Of a stretch of 64,000 bases of DNA, positions 60,072-64,000 are shown one piece after another. The DNA comes from Kineosporia babensis. GTDB taxonomy: Bacteria > Actinomycetota > Actinomycetes > Actinomycetales > Kineosporiaceae. The stretch covers positions 62,001 through 126,000 of the forward strand of contig NZ_JAJOMB010000018.1 of the NCBI RefSeq assembly GCF_021129305.1, in the 5' to 3' direction. Both the position numbers and the translations under genes were made by a program. The notes beneath the pieces are model-generated. The model worked only from the letters and a program-made list of their open reading frames with translations. It searched no databases and was not told the DNA's origin. The stretch's first letter is position 1; each line of letters starts with the position of its first letter.

Positions 60072-60927
60072 ACTCGTCGCGGTCATTGCCTCGACGCATC
60101 ACCCGTTCTACTACCGGGCCAGCACCGCCACCGGCCAGGAGCGTCCGCCGTTCGCCGACGAGTGGGTGCGCAAGATCCTGGCCTTCCGCGAGACCCTCAC
60201 CAAGGCCCGGCCCGACGTGCTGGTGATGGTCGGCTCGGACCACTTCCACCAGTTCTGGCTGGACAACATGCCGCAGTTCCTGGTGGGCAAGGCACCCTCG
60301 TACGACGCCAACTGGTACAACGAGGAACGCGAGTTCGGGCTTCCGCGGATGCTGCTGAAGGGCCAGGAGGACCTGTCCGCGTACGTGCTGCGTGAGGGCC
60401 TGGACGCCGGTTTCGACCTGGCCTTCTCCAACGAGCTGCGGATCGACCACTCGATCACCTGCCCGATCATCACCCTGCGGCCGCAGGCAGATCTGCCGAT
60501 CGTGCCGATCTACACCAACATCTTCGCCCCGCCGCTGCCCCAGCCGAAACGCTTCGTGCAGTTGGGCCGGACCCTGCGCCAGCTGATCGAGAGCTGGCCC
60601 TCGGACCAGCGGGTGGCGGTGATCGGGACCGGGCACCTGTCGCTGGAACTGGGTGGGCCACGCCAGTTCGGCCCGCACGGCCCGGACCCGGAGTTCGACC
60701 GCCGGGCGGTGCAGTGGATCGCCGAGGGCGACCTGGAAGGGTGCCTGGCCGAGGTGTCGCTGGAGAGCCTGCACCGGCCGGGTAACGCCACGCACGGGTT
60801 CATGGACTTCATGCTCATGATGGGTTTGGCCGGGGAGGGGCAGCGGGCCGACTACGTGGACACCCTGGACCTGTTCCACACCATGGAGGCCTACTTCACC
60901 TGGTACCCGAAGGGCGGCCCGCGATGA
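60064..60927 (+). CDS. Extradiol ring-cleavage dioxygenase, LigB-type catalytic subunit
   Basis: The 287-residue protein has the type II extradiol fold: AVIASTHHPFYY with the first Fe ligands, PDVLVMVGSDHFHQFWLDNMP (His pair), YDANWYNEE, and VAVIGTGHLSLELGG. Family members open catechol-type rings at the meta position with Fe(II) and O2 (protocatechuate 4,5-dioxygenase beta, gallate dioxygenase, MEMO-like). The LigA-like subunit gene follows with a 4-bp overlap, so a two-subunit enzyme is predicted. Confidence 0.9.
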   Translation: MAELVAVIASTHHPFYYRASTATGQERPPFADEWVRKILAFRETLTKARPDVLVMVGSDHFHQFWLDNMPQFLVGKAPSYDANWYNEEREFGLPRMLLKGQEDLSAYVLREGLDAGFDLAFSNELRIDHSITCPIITLRPQADLPIVPIYTNIFAPPLPQPKRFVQLGRTLRQLIESWPSDQRVAVIGTGHLSLELGGPRQFGPHGPDPEFDRRAVQWIAEGDLEGCLAEVSLESLHRPGNATHGFMDFMLMMGLAGEGQRADYVDTLDLFHTMEAYFTWYPKGGPR

Positions 60928-61286
60928 GCAAGTACCTGCTGAACAAGTTCCTGTTCACCGTCGATCGCGACCCTGCGCTCGTGGAACGGTACCGGGCCGA
61001 GCCGCGCGAGACGGTCCTGTGGTGGGAGACCGGCGAGGCGAACCGGCTGCTGAACTGCGTGGACGCCGAGAAGTCGACCTGGCAGGCATTCACGGCGGCC
61101 GAGCGTGAGGCTCTGGCCACCCACGACTATCCCGCACTGTTCGATCTGGGGGCACACCCCTTCCTGACCTTGACCCTGTTCATCGCCCTGTTCGAGCGGG
61201 ACTATGAGGTGCCGCTGGGCTTTCAGATGGAGTACGCGGCCCGGCTCGCCGATCGAGGGCTGCCCTACCCGGACATCGCGACCTGA
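60924..61286 (+). CDS. LigA-type subunit of extradiol dioxygenase
   Basis: The 120-residue all-helical protein matches the small subunit of protocatechuate 4,5-dioxygenase: MSKYLLNKFLFTVDRDPALVERYRAEP, then LTAAEREALATHDYPALFDLGAHPF. It covers and shapes the LigB active site. ATG overlaps the LigB stop by 4 bp. Its start (TGATG) overlaps the IclR gene at the other end, so the operon continues into the regulator. Confidence 0.87.
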   Translation: MSKYLLNKFLFTVDRDPALVERYRAEPRETVLWWETGEANRLLNCVDAEKSTWQAFTAAEREALATHDYPALFDLGAHPFLTLTLFIALFERDYEVPLGFQMEYAARLADRGLPYPDIAT

Positions 61287-62083
61287 TGGCCGGACGAGGG
61301 CAGAACCCCGACTTCGTGGAGGCCCTGGCGCGGGGCCTGGACGTGCTGGAGTGCTTCGACGCCACGCGGCGGGAACTGAGCCTGGCCGAGGTGGCCGCAG
61401 CCACCGATCTGGCCCGGCCCACCGCCCGCCGGCTTCTGGTCACGCTGGAGGAACTGGGGTTCGTCCGGCTGACCACGGGCGGCAGTTTCGCCCTGACCCC
61501 GAAGGTGCTGCGGCTGGGCGCGGCCTACGCCGGTTCGCTCGGGCTCTGGGAGATGGCCCGCCCACATCTGCAGACGCTGGTGGCCAGGACTCACGAGTCG
61601 TCCTCGATCAGTCAGCTGGACGGCTGCGACATCGTCTATGTGGCCAGGGTTTCGGTGCCGAAGATCATCACGCTGCGGGTGGACATCGGCACCCGGTTCC
61701 CGGCGGTGCCCACCTCGCAGGGCAAGGTGCTGCTGGCGCATCTTCCCGAGGCGGAACTGGAGGCGGTGCTGGCGTTGCCGTCACGCTCCGGGATCGCGGT
61801 CAAACCGGTTGACCGGGCTCAGCTGGGGGAGGAGCTGAGCGTGGTGCGGGCCAGGGGCTGGGCGCTGGCTGACGAGGAACTGGCACCCGGGATCCGCTCG
61901 GCCGCAGTGCCGTTACGCGACGGGCAGGGCCGGGTGTGCGCGGCGATGAACGTGAGCACGCACGCCGCCGAGACCAGCATCGAGACGCTGACCGAGACCT
62001 ACCTGCCGTGGCTGATGAGCGCGGCCAGCAAGATCTCCTCGGACTGGGCGCTGTGGCAGGCCCGCCCAGCCCGCTCGGCCTGA
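61286..62083 (+). CDS. IclR-family transcriptional regulator
   Basis: The 265-residue protein has the winged helix (SLAEVAAATDLARPTARRLLVTLEELGFVRLTTGGSFALTPKVLRLG) and the C-terminal effector domain (SISQLDGCDIVYVARVS, TSQGKVLLAHLPEAELEAVL). It is close in form to PcaR/PcaU/PobR regulators of aromatic catabolism. It is the last gene of the operon (TGATG overlap with LigA) and probably responds to a pathway acid, binding the palindrome before the amidohydrolase gene. Confidence 0.92.
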   Translation: MAGRGQNPDFVEALARGLDVLECFDATRRELSLAEVAAATDLARPTARRLLVTLEELGFVRLTTGGSFALTPKVLRLGAAYAGSLGLWEMARPHLQTLVARTHESSSISQLDGCDIVYVARVSVPKIITLRVDIGTRFPAVPTSQGKVLLAHLPEAELEAVLALPSRSGIAVKPVDRAQLGEELSVVRARGWALADEELAPGIRSAAVPLRDGQGRVCAAMNVSTHAAETSIETLTETYLPWLMSAASKISSDWALWQARPARSA

Positions 62084-62090
62084 CTGCTCG

Positions 62091-62882
62091 TCACTGTTCG
62101 TCTTCGGTCCAGGACGTCACGGTGAGCCATTCCGAGTCGACCACCCGGAACTTCTGCGCGTAGAGGTGGTTGATCACCGCCCGCATGTGCCGGGCGCCGT
62201 AGGTGATCGCCACCGTGATGTCCTCCTTGCCGCGGGTCTCGATCAGCTCGTCGATGACCTCCAGCAGGGGTTCGTCCCGCTCGTCGATCAGCACCCGGGT
62301 CAGATGCTCCAGATAGTCCGGGGCGAGGATCTCGGCCACGCTCGGCTGGTCGTCCAGGGTGGCGTGCCTGAGCTGGTACCTGGTCATTCGCGGGCCGATC
62401 AGGCGCTGGGCCACCGCGACCGACCCGATCGCGGCCAGCGCGGCCACCCGGCGCACCGGCGAGATGGTCTGGAAACGCTCGCCGATCTGCCCGGCCGAGA
62501 CGTCCGGGCGGATCACCTCGGCCCGCCCGCCGTCCAGGTCGTCGGGCTGCACCACCAGGCCGTGCTGCTGATCGGCGGGGATGGCCTGGTAACCGGCCGT
62601 CAGCATCGACACCAGCACCTGACCACGCGCGTCCGCGTCGGTCAGGAGATCGCGCAGGCCGGGTGCTTCCGGTTCGTCCGAAGCATCGCCCTGGGTGCCG
62701 TCGTGGATGCCCTCGGCGATCACCACGTCCACTTCACGCAGCCTCCGCTGCACTTCGGCGTAATATTCCGGCCGCCCGACGTGCAGCATCGGGTACAGGT
62801 CGAACTGCAGTGGGGCAAAGCGCCGCCGCACCCGGTACACGGCCGAACGAACCCCGAAATCGGTCGACTCAATGATCTGCAT
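62091..62882 (-). CDS. TraB/PrgY-like (TIKI-fold) hypothetical protein
   Basis: The 263-residue protein has features of the TraB/PrgY/TIKI fold: LYPMLHVGRPEYYAEVQRRLREVDVVIAEGIHDG near the start and VAITYGARHMRAVINHLYAQKFRVVDSEW near the end, positions where the fold has its two conserved GxxH-like motifs. Relatives act as metallohydrolases or are uncharacterised. It is convergent with the IclR gene (7-bp gap) and divergent from the GNAT gene. There is no membrane segment. Confidence 0.65.
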   Translation of the reverse strand: MQIIESTDFGVRSAVYRVRRRFAPLQFDLYPMLHVGRPEYYAEVQRRLREVDVVIAEGIHDGTQGDASDEPEAPGLRDLLTDADARGQVLVSMLTAGYQAIPADQQHGLVVQPDDLDGGRAEVIRPDVSAGQIGERFQTISPVRRVAALAAIGSVAVAQRLIGPRMTRYQLRHATLDDQPSVAEILAPDYLEHLTRVLIDERDEPLLEVIDELIETRGKEDITVAITYGARHMRAVINHLYAQKFRVVDSEWLTVTSWTEDEQ

Positions 62883-63010
62883 CCGGCATTCCCCCGTCTG
62901 CCCGCTCCGGTGACCCCTCGTCCCGGTCGCTGCCCCTTTCGTCCATGGTGCCCGAGAGACACTGCGCGAGGTGCGGCTTTCGCCCGGCCGCGGATGAGAT
63001 GCTGACCCCG

Positions 63011-63946
63011 ATGAGCAACGACAGTGCAGCGGCCGCCGACCGGATCTGCCCCAGCTGGTTCACCGCCCCGACCGGTGTGCCGCACCTTCCCACGCTGGGC
63101 GCGTTCCATCCCGGTGAGAACGTGTCCTGCCTGCTCAGGGACGTGTTCTCGGCGGCCGAGAGCGGTGCTGTGCTGCCGTACGACAAGGACGCACGGTGGT
63201 TCACCAGCAAGCGCGAACGCATCGTGCCGGGGGTCTTGACGGCCGAGGACGCGGCCGCCGGGGTGGTGATCCCGACCGTGACCGATCGTCGGCGCCTGAC
63301 CCTGTACTGCTACGGCGAACCCGCTGAGGAGAGCATCTCCGAACTGGCCCAGACCCTCGGGGCGAGGTACGCGGCGCAGAGCACGCACGTGGTGCGCCTG
63401 CATCCCGCGGTGAGGGAAAGACCTGGTCGCGGCACCCGGTTCTGGCTGCACGACTTCACCGCCCCGCTGCCCGCCGAACCCGCGCCGGTACCGGGCGTGT
63501 ACGTCCTGAGCGAGTGTTTCGGGCCGCTGGTCCTGTCTTTCATCGACTTCGCCGAGCAGATGCGCGAGCACGGCTGGGGCTTCCTGCGGGAACAGATGCG
63601 CGAGCGCGACCTCGGGCCGATCCTGGTCCGGATCCACGAAGGACGCGTGGTCGGCGCGAGCGGGCCGCTGGAGATCCGCCCCGACTCGGCCGGCCGCGCC
63701 CGCCTGCTGCCGCAGTACCTCGGTGTTCTTCCCGACCAGCGGGGGCAGGGCTTCGGCCGGGAACTGCGCCGCGCGGTCGTGGCCTGGGCCCGGCGCAACG
63801 GTGCGCAGTACGAGTTGCGGCAGACCGAGATCGACGGCGTCTCAGATCAGATCAGCGCCGAGCAGGGAGCGCGCTGCCTGGGTGTGCAGCATCGCCAGGT
63901 GCTGGTGAGCGGATCGACAGGAGGCACGGCATGCGAGTCGGTGTAG
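63011..63946 (+). CDS. GNAT-family N-acetyltransferase
   Basis: The 311-residue protein has an unrecognised N-terminal half (beginning MSNDSAAAADRICPSWF). The C-terminal GNAT domain has the acetyl-CoA motif QYLGVLPDQRGQGFGRELRRAVVAWARRNGA near residues 238-268. The substrate is unknown. Upstream in-frame ATGs at 62999 and 62945 are possible; none has a good ribosome-binding site. The 3' end overlaps the next gene by 16 bp, so the dehydrogenase is probably cotranscribed. Confidence 0.8.
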   Translation: MSNDSAAAADRICPSWFTAPTGVPHLPTLGAFHPGENVSCLLRDVFSAAESGAVLPYDKDARWFTSKRERIVPGVLTAEDAAAGVVIPTVTDRRRLTLYCYGEPAEESISELAQTLGARYAAQSTHVVRLHPAVRERPGRGTRFWLHDFTAPLPAEPAPVPGVYVLSECFGPLVLSFIDFAEQMREHGWGFLREQMRERDLGPILVRIHEGRVVGASGPLEIRPDSAGRARLLPQYLGVLPDQRGQGFGRELRRAVVAWARRNGAQYELRQTEIDGVSDQISAEQGARCLGVQHRQVLVSGSTGGTACESV

Positions 63947-64000
63947 TCGGTTGCGGACTGATGGGCGCAGGGATCGCGGAGGTCTGCGCCCGGGCCGGGC
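63931..64000 (+). CDS. 3-hydroxyacyl-CoA dehydrogenase-like protein (5' end only)
   Basis: Only 23 codons are inside the window, starting at an ATG 5 bp after GGAGG (63920-63924) and overlapping the end of the GNAT gene. The peptide MRVGVVGCGLMGAGIAEVCA carries the GxGxMGxGIA motif of 3-hydroxybutyryl-CoA dehydrogenases (HBDH). The rest lies outside. Relation to the LigAB/CoA-transferase operon, 1.8 kb upstream, cannot be judged. Confidence 0.75.
   Translation, partial: MRVGVVGCGLMGAGIAEVCARAG

Noticed and set aside
1-64000. tRNA, rRNA, phage or complete insertion-sequence genes
   Set aside because: No clover-leaf-like sequence, no rRNA segment and no transposase, integrase or phage structural frame was recognised on either strand.

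Overview
The window is about 64 kb of GC-rich, densely packed DNA from a spore-former-like actinomycete. The evidence is family content: class E sortase with an LAYTG substrate, a class III lanthipeptide synthetase, an IdeR-type regulator, mycothiol-type DinB/maleylpyruvate isomerase fold, an F420/NADP oxidoreductase-like protein, many GTG/TTG starts and 4-bp ATGA gene overlaps. A Kineosporiaceae-, Micromonospora- or Streptomyces-like genus would fit, but the sequence alone does not fix it. No rRNA, tRNA, CRISPR or phage module was seen, and the only mobile DNA recognised is one 161-bp MITE-like element.

Layout. 1-4350: end of a GH42 beta-galactosidase gene followed by a sugar ABC importer. 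4336-6724: a divergent ArsR/SmtB sensor and P1B-4 metal ATPase sharing an operator. 6792-12969: DJ-1 protein, lipoprotein, PhyH dioxygenase, methyltransferase, ECF sigma factor with a SnoaL-like tail, and an MFS exporter with a three-palindrome promoter. 13025-18561: a LacI-controlled glycan operon (GH29 fucosidase, SurA-like chaperone, secreted beta-helix/F5-8C protein). 18868-25679: SMI1/KNR4 protein, secreted repeat protein, pdxY, a LysR gene divergent from an altered IMPase-like gene. 24951-27203: FHA protein and a Ser/Thr kinase fused to an extracellular lytic-transglycosylase-like domain. 27403-29169: secreted protein and M23 peptidase with FG-GAP-like repeats. 29180-33221: MMPL transporter plus two-component system. 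33359-46052: mostly redox enzymes and regulators, with paired operators upstream of a flavin monooxygenase and the MITE between two convergent genes.

46070-51201 encodes a 1474-residue wall-anchored repeat protein together with its class E sortase. 51677-53533 holds a superinfection-immunity-like membrane protein, a DinB-fold protein and an IdeR-type regulator. 53655-56416 is a compact class III lanthipeptide locus: LanKC synthetase and, 11 bp after its stop, a 39-residue precursor gene that is easily missed because of its size. It is closed by a perfect 14-bp hairpin.

56641-62083 is a tightly coupled catabolic operon (amidohydrolase, CaiB/BaiF CoA-transferase, citryl-CoA-lyase-like citrate synthase homologue, LigB and LigA extradiol dioxygenase subunits, IclR regulator). 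It looks like an aromatic ring-cleavage route that finishes by a CoA-dependent retro-Claisen step instead of the usual aldolase. The window ends with a TraB-like protein, a GNAT enzyme and the first codons of a 3-hydroxyacyl-CoA dehydrogenase gene.

The strongest candidates for new biology are the lanthipeptide precursor with a repeating Ser-x-Leu-Cys core, the LigAB/citryl-CoA lyase operon, the kinase-transglycosylase fusion and the SurA-like protein embedded in the fucosidase operon.
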